Positions 17,384 to 25,922 of a stretch of DNA of 64,000 bases are shown one piece after another (position 1 is the first letter of the stretch; each line of letters begins with the position of its first letter). The stretch is from Variovorax sp. J22G73. Its GTDB lineage: Bacteria; Pseudomonadota; Gammaproteobacteria; Burkholderiales; Burkholderiaceae_C. The translations under genes and the position numbers were made by a program. A model generated the notes under the pieces. That model ran no database searches, was not told where the DNA came from, and worked only from the letters and a program-made list of their open reading frames with translations. The stretch covers positions 186,001 to 250,000 of the forward strand of contig NZ_JASZYK010000007.1 in assembly GCF_030317035.1 (NCBI RefSeq), read 5' to 3'.

Positions 17384-19093
17384 ATGCCACAACCAAATTC
17401 TTCCTCTCTTCCCGACTCCGAACCCTCCGCCGTTGACGGAGCCGATGCCGCCGCGCTCGCCGCCATCGACGCACTGCTGGCGCCCTTCGCCCGCAGCGAC
17501 GCTCCCGGCCTGGTGATCGGCATCGCGCGACACGGCCGCCTGCTGTACCGGCGCGCCACCGGCATGGCCAGCCTGGAAATGGGCGTGGCCCTCACGCCGA
17601 CCACGCGCATGCGCATCGCCTCCACCAGCAAGCACTTCACCGCCATGGCCGTGCTGCTGCTGGCCGAAGACGGCCTGCTCGACGTGGAAGACCCGGTGCA
17701 CAAGCACCTGCCCGAAATGCCGGCGCTGAGCGCCAACGGCCCCACGCTGCGCCACCTGCTGGCGCACACCAGCGGCTGGCGCGGCCACGACGAGCTGTGG
17801 GCCATTGCGCACGGCCTCACCTTCACTCAACCAGGGCCGGGGCTGCCCGCCATGGCGCGCCAGGGCGAGCTCAACTTCGAGCCCGGCACGCACATGGTCT
17901 ACAGCAACGGCGGCTACCACCTGCTCGCGAAGATCGTGGAGCGCGTGAGCAAGCGGGGCTTCAACGACTTCCTGAAAGAGCGCCTGTTCGGCCCGCTGGG
18001 CATGCCCGACACCTTCTCGGTGGCGACCGACCTCGACGTGGTGCCCGGCCTGGCCGGCCTCTACATGCCCGCGCCCGGCGGCGGATGGCAGCGCGGCGTG
18101 TACCCGTGCGAACTCGACGGCGGCGGGTCGCTGGTGTCGACGGTGGACGACATGCTGCGCTGGCAGGCGCACATGCGCGCCGACAAGAAGACCGTGGGCA
18201 GCGCGGAGAGCTGGGCGCTGCTGTCGGCGCCGACCACGCTGTCGTCGGGCTCGCAGGTGCACTACGGCTTCGGGCTGGCGCGCCACCCGTACCGCGGCGT
18301 CGACATCGTCCACCACGCGGGCGCGGTGCTCGGCGCCACGTCGCAGATGCTCAGCGTGCCGGCCCATGGGCTGGACATCATCGTGATGGTGAACGGCGCG
18401 CCCGTGGCGCCTTCGCCGCTGGCGCTGAAGGTGGTCGAGCTGCTGCTGGGCGATGCGCTCGAAGCGCCCGAGGTGCGGCCACTGGCCAGCGACTTCTCCG
18501 CGCTGGTGGGCCAGCACTACCACGCGCCGTCCACCGGCAGCGTGCTGGGCTTTGCCGACGTGGCGGGCAAGCTGGCCATGTCGTGGCAGGCCTCGCCCGC
18601 GCAGCCGCTGCACCAGGGCGACGGCAAGCTGTGGCTGGGCCTGCAGGACCTGCCGGTGAACGACCTGGTGCTGGACGCCGCCGACATCGCTGCGCGCGGC
18701 GACCGCACGGGCGCGCCCGACACGCTGGTGCTGCACGAAGGCGGCCTGCCGCGCCGCTTCGAGCGCCTGTCCGAAAACGCGCCCGATGCCGCCGCGCTGG
18801 CCGACGCGCTGTGCGGCGACTACGCCAGCGCCGACCTCGACGCGACCGCGCGCATGGCGCTGGTCGACGGCACGCTGCTGCTCACGGTGCAGGGCCGCCA
18901 CGGTCAGCACGTGTGCGCGCTGACGCCGCTGTCGGCCGACGTGATGACGCTCACCTCGAACGACCCCGTGCTCGCCCGCATGGGCAAGTCGGTTCTGAAC
19001 GTGGAGCGCAAGGCCGGCCGCGTCGTGGGACTGCGGCTGGACACCCTGCGCACCCGAAACATCCACCTTGCCCGTCAGGAGTCACGCGCATGA
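17384..19093 (+). CDS. Serine hydrolase of the beta-lactamase/S12 family, D-aminopeptidase-like
   Basis: Penicillin-binding-fold hydrolase of 569 residues, longer than simple beta-lactamases. Catalytic residues are visible: S80-T-S-K83 (SxxK), Y173-S-N175 (YxN) and H311-A-G313 (HxG). The spacing and the about 200-residue C-terminal extension match the D-aminopeptidase (DAP) of Ochrobactrum, whose C-terminal beta-barrels shape specificity; MlrB of the microcystin pathway belongs to the same superfamily. No clear signal peptide, so it is probably cytoplasmic. The ATG at 17384 is 41 nt after the MFS stop, and its stop overlaps the next start (ATGA). The substrate is inferred: peptides with an N-terminal D-residue. 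Confidence 0.85.
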   Translation: MPQPNSSSLPDSEPSAVDGADAAALAAIDALLAPFARSDAPGLVIGIARHGRLLYRRATGMASLEMGVALTPTTRMRIASTSKHFTAMAVLLLAEDGLLDVEDPVHKHLPEMPALSANGPTLRHLLAHTSGWRGHDELWAIAHGLTFTQPGPGLPAMARQGELNFEPGTHMVYSNGGYHLLAKIVERVSKRGFNDFLKERLFGPLGMPDTFSVATDLDVVPGLAGLYMPAPGGGWQRGVYPCELDGGGSLVSTVDDMLRWQAHMRADKKTVGSAESWALLSAPTTLSSGSQVHYGFGLARHPYRGVDIVHHAGAVLGATSQMLSVPAHGLDIIVMVNGAPVAPSPLALKVVELLLGDALEAPEVRPLASDFSALVGQHYHAPSTGSVLGFADVAGKLAMSWQASPAQPLHQGDGKLWLGLQDLPVNDLVLDAADIAARGDRTGAPDTLVLHEGGLPRRFERLSENAPDAAALADALCGDYASADLDATARMALVDGTLLLTVQGRHGQHVCALTPLSADVMTLTSNDPVLARMGKSVLNVERKAGRVVGLRLDTLRTRNIHLARQESRA

Positions 19094-21495
19094 AGTTCTT
19101 CACCGCCCTGCTCGCCACCGAGACCAACACCTTCGTCTCCGCCCCCACGGGCTGGGGCAGCTTCAACGAATACGGCGTGTTCCACGGCGACTCCAGCACG
19201 CGCAACGCGGACGGCTACGGCATGTTCGCGATCGAGGTGCGCAACCTGCTCGCCGCCGAGGGCCACGAGATGGTCGAGAGCCTGCTGGCGTTCGCGCAGC
19301 CGCTGGGGCGCACCGTGCGCACGGTGTACGAGAGCCTGCGCGACGAGATCCTGGACGACCTGCGCAAGGCCGGCCCGGTGGACGGCGTGATTCTGGTGCT
19401 GCACGGCGCCATGGTGGCCGACGGCTACGACGACTGCGAGGGCGACCTCATCTCGCGCGTGCGCGCCATCGTCGGGCCCAAGGTGACGATCGGCGTGGAG
19501 CTCGACCTGCACTGCCACTTCACGCAGCAGATGCTGACCGAGTCGGACGTGATCGTCGGCTACAAGGAATATCCGCACACCGACGCGGTGCTGCGCCTGC
19601 GCGAGCTGGTGCGCATCGTGGTGGACGCCGCGCAGGGCCGCGTGCAACCGGTGACGGCCGTGCACGACTGCCGCATGGTGGGACTGTGGCACACCACGCG
19701 CGAGCCGATGGCCGGCTTCGTGCGCCGCATGGAGGCCAGCGAGAAGCTGCCGGGCGTGTTGTCGGTGTCGCTGGGCCATGGCTTTCCGTGGGCCGACGTG
19801 CCCGAGTCCGGCGCCAAGCTGTGGGTGGTGACGGACAACGACCCGGTGCTGGCCGCCAGACTGGCCGACGAGCTGGGCCGCGAGTTCTGGGCGCTGCGCC
19901 ACCAGACCGGCGCGCGCGCGCCCTCGGTGGACGAGACGCTCGACGAAGCCATGGCCCTGCAGGGTGGTCCGGTGGTGATTGCCGACATGGCCGACAACGC
20001 CGGCGGCGGTGCCACCAGCGACAGCACCTTCGTGCTGCGCGCGATGGTCGAGCGCGGCATCGCCGACGTGGCGCTGGGCGGCGTGTGGGACCTGGGCGCC
20101 ATCCAGCTGTGCCGCGACGCGGGCGTGGGCGCGAGCTTCGAGCTGCGCCTGGGCGGCAAATGCGGCCCCACCTCGGGCGACCCGATCGACCTGCGCGTGA
20201 CCGTCCGGGGCGTGGCGGAAGCGCATTCGCAGGGCGGCCTCGCCGGCACGCGCACGCCCATGGGCGCCAGCGTGTGGGTGCAGGCCGCGAACGGCGTGGA
20301 CATCGTGCTCATCAGCAAGCGCAACCAGGTGATGTCGCCCGACCTGTTCACCGGCCTGGGCATTGCGCTGGAGGGCAAGAAGCTGGTCGTGGTGAAGTCG
20401 GCGCAGCACTTTCATGCGCAGTTCGCGCCGCTTGCCAAGGCGGTGCTGTACGTGTCGACGCCGGCGGCGCTGAGCAACGACTTCGCCAACCTGCCCTACC
20501 GCGTGCGCGACCTGGACTACTGGCCGCGCGTGGAACAACCGAAGCGCCGGCCCGCGCAGGCGGCCGGCCCGTGGACGCTGGACGCCCCCGGCGAGCTGTA
20601 CGCCATCGACGGACGCGCCATGCACCTGCAGCGCAGCGGCCCCGCGCCGGCCGGCGCGCTGCAGCCCACGCTGGTGATCGAGGCGGGCGGCGGCTGCGCC
20701 TCGTCGCTCTACGGGCGGCTGCAGCAGGTGCTGTCGGCGAAGTACCCCGTGCTCAGCTACGACCGCGCCGGCATGGGCTGGAGCGAAGCCGACCCCGAGC
20801 CCTTGGACGGCCAGCGCAACGCGCACCGGCTGCATGCCCTGTTGAGCGCCGCTGGCGTGACAGGGCCTGTGGTGCTGGTCGGCCATTCGCTGGGCGGCCT
20901 GCTGAACCGCATCTACACCGGCCTGTATCCCGCGCAGGTGGTCGGGCTGGTGATGCTCGATGCCAGCCACCCCGACCAGTGCGAACTGTTCAGGCAGCCG
21001 CTGCCGCAGGCGCACCTGGACGCGGAGCGCGCGAAGCGCATCGCCTTCCAGGCCGGTGGCGAGCCGCCGCCGGAAATGGCGCCGATCGAGGCTGTCTTCG
21101 CGGACATGCCCGAGGTGGTGCGGCAGCTGAAGGCGACCTACACGGCCCAGGCCATCGACACGATGGTGACGGAGCACACGGGGCTGCCGAAGGTGACGCA
21201 GCAGGCCGCGGCATCACCCGACCTGGGCGCCCGCCCACTCGCCGTGCTGTGGGCGGCGCAGCCGCCGCTGCCGCCGGGTACTGGCGCGACCAAAAACACG
21301 GCAGCCGATGCGGCAGCCGACGTGCAGCGCCGCTGGCCCGAGTACCAGCACGACCATGCCGCGCTGTCGACGCGCGGACGCGTGCAGCTGGTGGAAGGCG
21401 CCGCGCACATGACGCTGGTGATGCTGCCGCCGTTCGTGCAGCAGATCGCGCAAGCGGTCGATTTGATGATGGCCGAGCTCGGATGGGCGCGGTGA
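19090..21495 (+). CDS. M81 (MlrC-like) metallopeptidase fused to alpha/beta hydrolase
   Basis: A two-enzyme fusion of 801 residues. Residues 1 to about 480 are an M81/MlrC-like zinc peptidase: E11, H105, D139-x-H141 and H163 fall at the same relative spacing as the catalytic and zinc residues reported for MlrC (E56, H150, D184, H186, H208). MlrC-like proteins alone are about 500 residues. Residues about 500-800 form an alpha/beta hydrolase with nucleophile elbow GHSLGG (S600), an early YDRAGMGWS segment and a likely catalytic H773 (GAAHMTL). The two parts are joined in one frame by a short basic linker (QPKRRPAQAAGP). It overlaps the genes on both sides (ATGA and TGATG). The fusion suggests sequential hydrolysis of one substrate. 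Confidence 0.88.
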   Translation: MKFFTALLATETNTFVSAPTGWGSFNEYGVFHGDSSTRNADGYGMFAIEVRNLLAAEGHEMVESLLAFAQPLGRTVRTVYESLRDEILDDLRKAGPVDGVILVLHGAMVADGYDDCEGDLISRVRAIVGPKVTIGVELDLHCHFTQQMLTESDVIVGYKEYPHTDAVLRLRELVRIVVDAAQGRVQPVTAVHDCRMVGLWHTTREPMAGFVRRMEASEKLPGVLSVSLGHGFPWADVPESGAKLWVVTDNDPVLAARLADELGREFWALRHQTGARAPSVDETLDEAMALQGGPVVIADMADNAGGGATSDSTFVLRAMVERGIADVALGGVWDLGAIQLCRDAGVGASFELRLGGKCGPTSGDPIDLRVTVRGVAEAHSQGGLAGTRTPMGASVWVQAANGVDIVLISKRNQVMSPDLFTGLGIALEGKKLVVVKSAQHFHAQFAPLAKAVLYVSTPAALSNDFANLPYRVRDLDYWPRVEQPKRRPAQAAGPWTLDAPGELYAIDGRAMHLQRSGPAPAGALQPTLVIEAGGGCASSLYGRLQQVLSAKYPVLSYDRAGMGWSEADPEPLDGQRNAHRLHALLSAAGVTGPVVLVGHSLGGLLNRIYTGLYPAQVVGLVMLDASHPDQCELFRQPLPQAHLDAERAKRIAFQAGGEPPPEMAPIEAVFADMPEVVRQLKATYTAQAIDTMVTEHTGLPKVTQQAAASPDLGARPLAVLWAAQPPLPPGTGATKNTAADAAADVQRRWPEYQHDHAALSTRGRVQLVEGAAHMTLVMLPPFVQQIAQAVDLMMAELGWAR

Positions 21496-22745
21496 TGGAG
21501 ATCGAGCGAACGATGCAGATGACCCAGCTTTCCCGCACCGCCCTCGGCGAACTCACCACGCCCGCGCTGCTGCTCGACGCCACCGTGCTCGAGCGCAACT
21601 GCGAGGCGATGGCGCAGCGCGCGGCACGCCATGGCGTGGCGCTGCGCCCGCACCTGAAGACCTCGAAGTCGGCCGAGGTGGCGCGCCTGGCCACGCGCGG
21701 GCACAGCGGCGCGATCACGGTGTCGACCGTGGCCGAGGCCGACTACTTCGCGCGCCACGGCTTCCTGGACATCACCTATGCCGTCGGCATTGCCGCCGGC
21801 AAGATCGACGCGCTGCACCTGGTGCAACGCACGCACGGCGCGCGCATCACGCTGCTGGCCGACCGCGTCGAGGCGGTGCGGGCCGCGGCCGCGCGGGCGC
21901 GCACGCTGGGCGCGCGCTTCGGCCTACTGGTAGAGATCGACACCGGCGGCGGCCGCGGCGGCGTCGCGCCCGACGACGAGGCGCTGCTGGCCGTCGCGCG
22001 CGAGGTGCAGCCCAGCGAATCGCTATGGCTGGCCGGCGTGCTCACGCATGCGGGCCACAGCTACCACGCCGCCGGGCTGGCGGCCATTCGCGGCATTGCC
22101 GAGGCCGAGCGCGCCGGCGCGGTGCATGCAGCCGCGCGGCTGCGCGCGGCCGGCTTCGAGGTGGGCACGGTCAGCGTGGGCGCCACGCCCACCGCGGTGT
22201 GCGCCGACCGGCTTGACGGCGTCACCGAGATGCGCCCCGGCGTCTACACCTTCTTCGACCTCGACCAGGCCGCGCGCGGCATCTGCCGCATCGAGGACAT
22301 CGCGCTGTCGGTGCTGGCCACGGTGATCGGCCACAACCCGCGCTCGCGTCGGGTGCTGATCGACGCGGGCGCGCTCGCGCTGTCGAAGGACGAATCGGGC
22401 GCGGAGTTTCGCGACGGGCTGGGCTTCGGCCTGGTGTGCGCGGCGCAGGGCACGACGCCGCTGGGCGGGCTGCGGGTGGCGGAGCTGCACCAGGAGCACG
22501 GGCTGGTCGCTTGTGAAGGCGATGGCAAGGCCGGCGTGCAGGCCATGTTCGACGCGCTGCCCCTGGGCAGCCGCGTGCGCATCCTGCCGCACCACGCCTG
22601 CATGACCGCCGCGCCCTACGACCGGTACCACGTCGTGCGCGGCAACGGCACGGGCGTGCACGCCGTGTGGGGGAAGGCGCAGGGCTGGCACGCGGCGACG
22701 CCTTCGGCCTTGCACGACGCAGCGACTGCAGCTGCAGCGGCCTGA
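21495..22745 (+). CDS. PLP enzyme, D-serine dehydratase / D-threonine aldolase-like
   Basis: Fold-type III PLP enzyme of 416 residues with an alanine-racemase-like N-terminal barrel. K55 in PHLKTSK is the expected Schiff-base lysine. The C-terminal metal motif is LPHHACM with H367-x-C369: in this family His-x-Cys binds zinc and marks D-serine or D-hydroxyaspartate dehydratases, while D-threonine aldolases have His-x-Asp. The likely reaction is therefore conversion of a D-beta-hydroxy amino acid to a 2-oxo acid and ammonia. The ATG at 21495 overlaps the previous stop as TGATG; further in-frame ATGs at 21513 and 21519 are possible. Confidence 0.85.
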   Translation: MEIERTMQMTQLSRTALGELTTPALLLDATVLERNCEAMAQRAARHGVALRPHLKTSKSAEVARLATRGHSGAITVSTVAEADYFARHGFLDITYAVGIAAGKIDALHLVQRTHGARITLLADRVEAVRAAAARARTLGARFGLLVEIDTGGGRGGVAPDDEALLAVAREVQPSESLWLAGVLTHAGHSYHAAGLAAIRGIAEAERAGAVHAAARLRAAGFEVGTVSVGATPTAVCADRLDGVTEMRPGVYTFFDLDQAARGICRIEDIALSVLATVIGHNPRSRRVLIDAGALALSKDESGAEFRDGLGFGLVCAAQGTTPLGGLRVAELHQEHGLVACEGDGKAGVQAMFDALPLGSRVRILPHHACMTAAPYDRYHVVRGNGTGVHAVWGKAQGWHAATPSALHDAATAAAAA

Positions 22746-22778
22746 TTCGAGACACGTTCTGTTTTTTTGGAGTCACTC

Positions 22779-23666
22779 ATGATGAAAACCTTCCGCGCCA
22801 GGCTGATGGCCGTCGCCGCCCCTTTCGTTCTGGCACTCACCCTGGCGGCCACGCCGCATGCGGCCGATGCGCAAGCTCCGGCGGCGCCTGCTGCCATTGC
22901 CGAGCCCACGACGGCGAACGCCCCCGCCCCCGCTGCATCGGCTGCCACGGCGCCGACCGCCTCCCCTGCCGCCTCCCCCACCACTTCAGCACCCGCCGCG
23001 GCGAAGGTCGACAACCCCTACGGCGTGGGCGCGCTCTGGGCGCAGAGCGACCTGGTGGCCAAGACCGTGCTGCTCATCCTGGCGATCATGTCGATGGGCA
23101 GCTGGTACGTCATCGTCACCAAGCTGCTCGAGCAGATGCGCATGGGCCGCCAGGCGAAGGAGGTCGACAACGAGTTCTGGAACGAAGGCACCGTGCAGGC
23201 CGGCACCGCGCGGCTGGCCGAAGGCAGCCCCTTCCGCTTCATTGCCGACGCGGGCGTGCACGCCACCAAGAAGCACGACGGCCTGCGCGGCAAGGTCGAC
23301 TTCGCCGACTTCGTCGACCTGTGCATCCACCGCGCCACCGAGCGCGTGCAGCGCCGGCTGAGCAACGGCATGTCGCTGCTGGCCACCGTGGGTTCGACCG
23401 CGCCCTTCGTGGGCCTGTTCGGCACGGTCTGGGGCATCTACCACGCGCTCACCGCCATCGGCATCGCGGGGCAGGCGTCGATCGACAAGGTGGCCGGGCC
23501 GGTGGGCGAGTCGCTCATCATGACCGCCATCGGCCTGGCCGTGGCCGTGCCCGCGGTGCTGGGCTACAACTGGCTCCTGCGGCGCAACATCACCGTGATG
23601 GACGACGTGCGCGAGTTCAGCGGCGAGCTGCACTCGGTGATCCTGGCCGGCAGCGCCCCGGCCTGA
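22779..23666 (+). CDS. exbB: ExbB-type proton channel subunit
   Basis: Inner-membrane subunit of the TonB motor. About 295 residues: a signal-like hydrophobic start, an Ala/Pro/Thr-rich stretch (about 25-75), then three membrane helices with the MotA/TolQ/ExbB signature (LATVGSTAPFVGLFGTVWGI, GPVGESLIMTAIGLAVAVPA). The start is set at ATG 22779, 6 nt after GGAG; ATG 22782 is equally possible. Long ExbB versions with an N-terminal extension are usual in Burkholderiales. Confidence 0.92.
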   Translation: MMKTFRARLMAVAAPFVLALTLAATPHAADAQAPAAPAAIAEPTTANAPAPAASAATAPTASPAASPTTSAPAAAKVDNPYGVGALWAQSDLVAKTVLLILAIMSMGSWYVIVTKLLEQMRMGRQAKEVDNEFWNEGTVQAGTARLAEGSPFRFIADAGVHATKKHDGLRGKVDFADFVDLCIHRATERVQRRLSNGMSLLATVGSTAPFVGLFGTVWGIYHALTAIGIAGQASIDKVAGPVGESLIMTAIGLAVAVPAVLGYNWLLRRNITVMDDVREFSGELHSVILAGSAPA

Positions 23667-23703
23667 GCGCCGCGCGACCGCACGCAAGCGAGCGACCCAC
23701 ACC

Positions 23704-24132
23704 ATGGCGATGAACATCCCATCCGCCGGCGGCGACGAGGAACAGGCCATTGCCGCCATCAACACCACGCCGCTGGTCGACGTGATGCTGGTGCTGCTGA
23801 TCATCTTCCTCATCACCATTCCGGTGGTCAATTACTCGGTGCCGGTGGACGTGCCCAAGCAGCGCAACGAGGTGCGCGAAAGCAAGCCCGAGACCGTGGT
23901 GCTGTCGGTGGACGCCGCGGGCCGCATCTACTGGTACGACACCCCCGTGCGCGACGTGGCGAGCCTGGCGGACAAGCTGAAGAAAGTGGCCGCAATGACG
24001 CCGCAGCCCGAGGTGCACATCCGCGGCGACTGGCACTCCGACTACGAGCCCGTCGGCAAGATCATCTTCGCGTGCCAGTCGGCCGGCATCGTGAAGGTGG
24101 GCTTCATCACCGAGCCCCCCGCGCGCAACTGA
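23704..24132 (+). CDS. exbD: ExbD-type biopolymer transport protein (first copy)
   Basis: Single-span inner-membrane motor subunit of 142 residues. INTTPLVDVMLVLLIIFLIT carries the membrane helix with the essential Asp (LVDVMLVLL), and the periplasmic part (PKQRNEVRESKPETVVLSVD) is typical. It lies 37 nt after exbB. Confidence 0.92.
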   Translation: MAMNIPSAGGDEEQAIAAINTTPLVDVMLVLLIIFLITIPVVNYSVPVDVPKQRNEVRESKPETVVLSVDAAGRIYWYDTPVRDVASLADKLKKVAAMTPQPEVHIRGDWHSDYEPVGKIIFACQSAGIVKVGFITEPPARN

Positions 24133-24144
24133 GAAGGCACAGCC

Positions 24145-24579
24145 ATGCGAAAAGAAAAGCAGGGGCGCCGCAGCGGCACCCCGTCCGACGAGCCCATGAT
24201 GGACATCAACACCACCCCGCTGATCGACGTGATGCTGGTGCTGCTGATCATGCTGATCATCACCATCCCGATCCAGCTGCATGCGGTGAACCTGAACATG
24301 CCCAACGGCAACCCGCCGCCCAGCGACATCAAGCCCGAGGTGCTGCGCATCGACATCGACGCGCGCAGCACCGTGCTGTGGAACGGCGAGGCGGTGGCCG
24401 AGCTGACGGAGGTGGAGCGGCGCTTCGAGCAGGTCGCCGCGCAGCCGGTGCAGCCCGAGGTGCACCTGCGCCCCGACAAGGCCGCCAGGTACAACGTGGT
24501 GGCCGGCGTGATGGCCTCGGCGCAACGCTCGGGCCTGACCAAGCTGGGCATCATGGGTTCGGAGCAGTTCATTCCATGA
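24145..24579 (+). CDS. exbD: ExbD-type biopolymer transport protein (second copy)
   Basis: A second, clearly different ExbD paralogue of 144 residues, 12 nt after the first. INTTPLIDVMLVLLIMLIIT again has the membrane Asp; the periplasmic domain differs (NMPNGNPPPSDIKPEVLRID). ExbB-ExbD-ExbD sets occur with dedicated TonB proteins and may give a heteromeric ExbD dimer. The stop overlaps the tonB ATG (ATGA). Confidence 0.92.
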   Translation: MRKEKQGRRSGTPSDEPMMDINTTPLIDVMLVLLIMLIITIPIQLHAVNLNMPNGNPPPSDIKPEVLRIDIDARSTVLWNGEAVAELTEVERRFEQVAAQPVQPEVHLRPDKAARYNVVAGVMASAQRSGLTKLGIMGSEQFIP

Positions 24580-25232
24580 GCCGCACCAACGACTTCGACC
24601 CCAAGTCCCGCTTCGGCCCCGTGGGCATCGGCGTGATGGTGCTGTTTCATGTGCTGGTCGGCTACGCGCTGGTCTCGGGCCTGGCGCGCCAGGCGGTGGA
24701 GATGATCAAGAAGCCGATGGACGCGACCATCATCGCGGAGGTCAAGCTGCCGCCGCCCCCGCCGCCTCCCCCACCGCCGCCGAAGAAGGTCATCAAGCAG
24801 GAGACGCCCAAGGCGCCGCCCCCGCCCAAGCCGGCCTACGTGCCGCCGCCGGCCGTGACCCCGCCGCCGAGCACCGCGCCCGCGATCACCGCGGTGCAGA
24901 CCACCGAGCCCATCGCGCCGCCGCCGGCCGCACCGCCTGCGCCTCCCGCGCCGCCGGCCCCTCCGGCGCAGGCGACCTCGACAGACATCGCCGTGGCCTG
25001 CCCGCGGCAGGTGAAGCCCGAGATGCCGCGCAAGGCGCTGGACGAAGGCATCAGCGGCGTGGTGAAGGCGGAAGTGCGCATCAAGGGCGGGCGCGTGACG
25101 GAGGTGCGCTTCCTGTCGGGGCCCAAGGTGTACCAGTCGGCGGTGCGCTCGGCCATGATGCGCTACGAGTGCCAGACGACAGGGGATGCGGAGATCCTGG
25201 CGACGCAGGAGTTCGTGTTCAAGATCGAATAG
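24576..25232 (+). CDS. tonB: TonB family energy transducer
   Basis: Periplasm-spanning link between the ExbBD motor and the receptor, 218 residues. A single N-terminal membrane helix (IGVMVLFHVLVGYALVSGLA) is followed by an extreme proline-rich spacer (runs of Pro near residue 55 and Pro/Ala repeats to about 140) and a C-terminal TonB domain (MPRKALDEGISGVVKAEVRI, then AMMRYEC). It is the last gene of the operon, supplying a private energiser for the receptor at its head. Confidence 0.93.
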   Translation: MSRTNDFDPKSRFGPVGIGVMVLFHVLVGYALVSGLARQAVEMIKKPMDATIIAEVKLPPPPPPPPPPPKKVIKQETPKAPPPPKPAYVPPPAVTPPPSTAPAITAVQTTEPIAPPPAAPPAPPAPPAPPAQATSTDIAVACPRQVKPEMPRKALDEGISGVVKAEVRIKGGRVTEVRFLSGPKVYQSAVRSAMMRYECQTTGDAEILATQEFVFKIE

Positions 25233-25260
25233 GCGGGGGGGACCTGCTTTTGCGACCGGG

Positions 25261-25299
25261 GCGTTGCGCCGGGGCCTGTCCCCGCGCAATGCCTTTTTT
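25261..25299 (+). terminator. Intrinsic terminator of the uptake operon
   Basis: Arms GCGTTGCGCCGGGG (25261-25274) and CCCCGCGCAATGC (25280-25292) pair almost fully around a 5-nt loop and are followed by six T (25294-25299). It lies 28 nt after the tonB stop and should end the whole rightward transcript. Confidence 0.85.
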
Positions 25300-25336
25300 G
25301 TTTGCGGCTTGGTTTGCGGCTCGGGAACGTACAGGC

Positions 25337-25359
25337 AAAAAAATAGCCCCTTGCGGGGC
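25337..25359 (-). terminator. Leftward intrinsic terminator, probably the displaced terminator of tRNA-Ser
   Basis: On the minus strand GCCCC-GCAA-GGGGC (25359-25346) is followed by TATTTTTTT (25345-25337). No leftward gene lies to its right nearby. A leftward tRNA-Ser gene without this terminator lies at 59.0 kb at the other end of the island. The simplest reading is that this was its original terminator, pushed away by integration. Confidence 0.7.
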
Positions 25360-25364
25360 CATTC

Positions 25365-25379
25365 TTGGAGGGAGGGAGG
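25365..25379. other. Candidate attL (left end of the island)
   Basis: TTGGAGGGAGGGAGG here matches TTGGAGGAGAGGGAGG at 59032-59047, the tRNA-Ser 3' end, at 15 of 16 positions with one missing base. It sits 5 nt to the right of the stranded leftward terminator. The match is short and purine-rich, so it is suggestive rather than proof. Confidence 0.5.
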
Positions 25380-25646
25380 CGGCAGCATGTCGGGCTGCAA
25401 AGGGCATGAATACTGGCGAATCCGATTTTTCCTTTTCGTCTGTGCCCCCATGGATGCCCCCAAACATGTGTTGCTGGTCACCTCATACGCTACACAGCGA
25501 ATAGCTGTCTCGCTCCAACTCTCTGCCGGCCCCGCACTGTGGTGTTCTGCACACACATCCATCGCTCATCTGTGGATTCCAACGTGGTGACCTGCCCCCT
25601 CCCGGCCGTACCAGCGTAATGGCAGTGAAGTCCGTCAACTTGGAGA

Positions 25647-25922
25647 ATGACGGACATGAGAAAGAGCAGATACACCGAGGAGCAGATCATCGGTTTCATC
25701 AAGCAAGCCGAGTCCGGCTTGCCGATCAAAGATCTGTGCCGCAAGGGCGGCTTCAGCGATGCGACCTTCTACAAATGGCGCGCCAAATACGGCGGGATGG
25801 ACGTGCCCGATGCCAGGCGCCTGCGTGAGCTCGAGGCCGAGAACAACAAACTCAAGAAGCTGCTGGCCGAAGCGCACCTGGACATCCACGCGCTGAACAC
25901 GGCCTTCGGTGTAAAGCGATAG
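25647..25922 (+). CDS. IS3-family transposase OrfA
   Basis: DNA-binding subunit of 91 residues. MRKSRYTEEQIIGFIKQAES and CRKGGFSDATFYKWRAKYGG are the helix-turn-helix of the IS407/IS51 group, followed by a leucine-zipper-like helix (LRELEAENNKLKKLLAEAHL). Translation may begin at the ATG at 25656 instead. An A-AAG slip site just before the TAG (25913-25922) would allow the usual -1 frameshift into orfB. Confidence 0.9.
   Translation: MTDMRKSRYTEEQIIGFIKQAESGLPIKDLCRKGGFSDATFYKWRAKYGGMDVPDARRLRELEAENNKLKKLLAEAHLDIHALNTAFGVKR

Noticed and set aside
17797..19089. Long plus-strand open frame running through the serine-hydrolase gene into the M81 gene
   Set aside because: Only the part from 19090 is protein-like; the upstream part is an out-of-frame shadow of the S12 gene, and the ATG at 19090 overlaps its stop.
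16871..22745. A true microcystin-degradation (mlr) cluster
   Set aside because: mlrA (the ring-opening CAAX-type protease) is absent and the transporter is a different family from MlrD; only the enzyme classes are alike.
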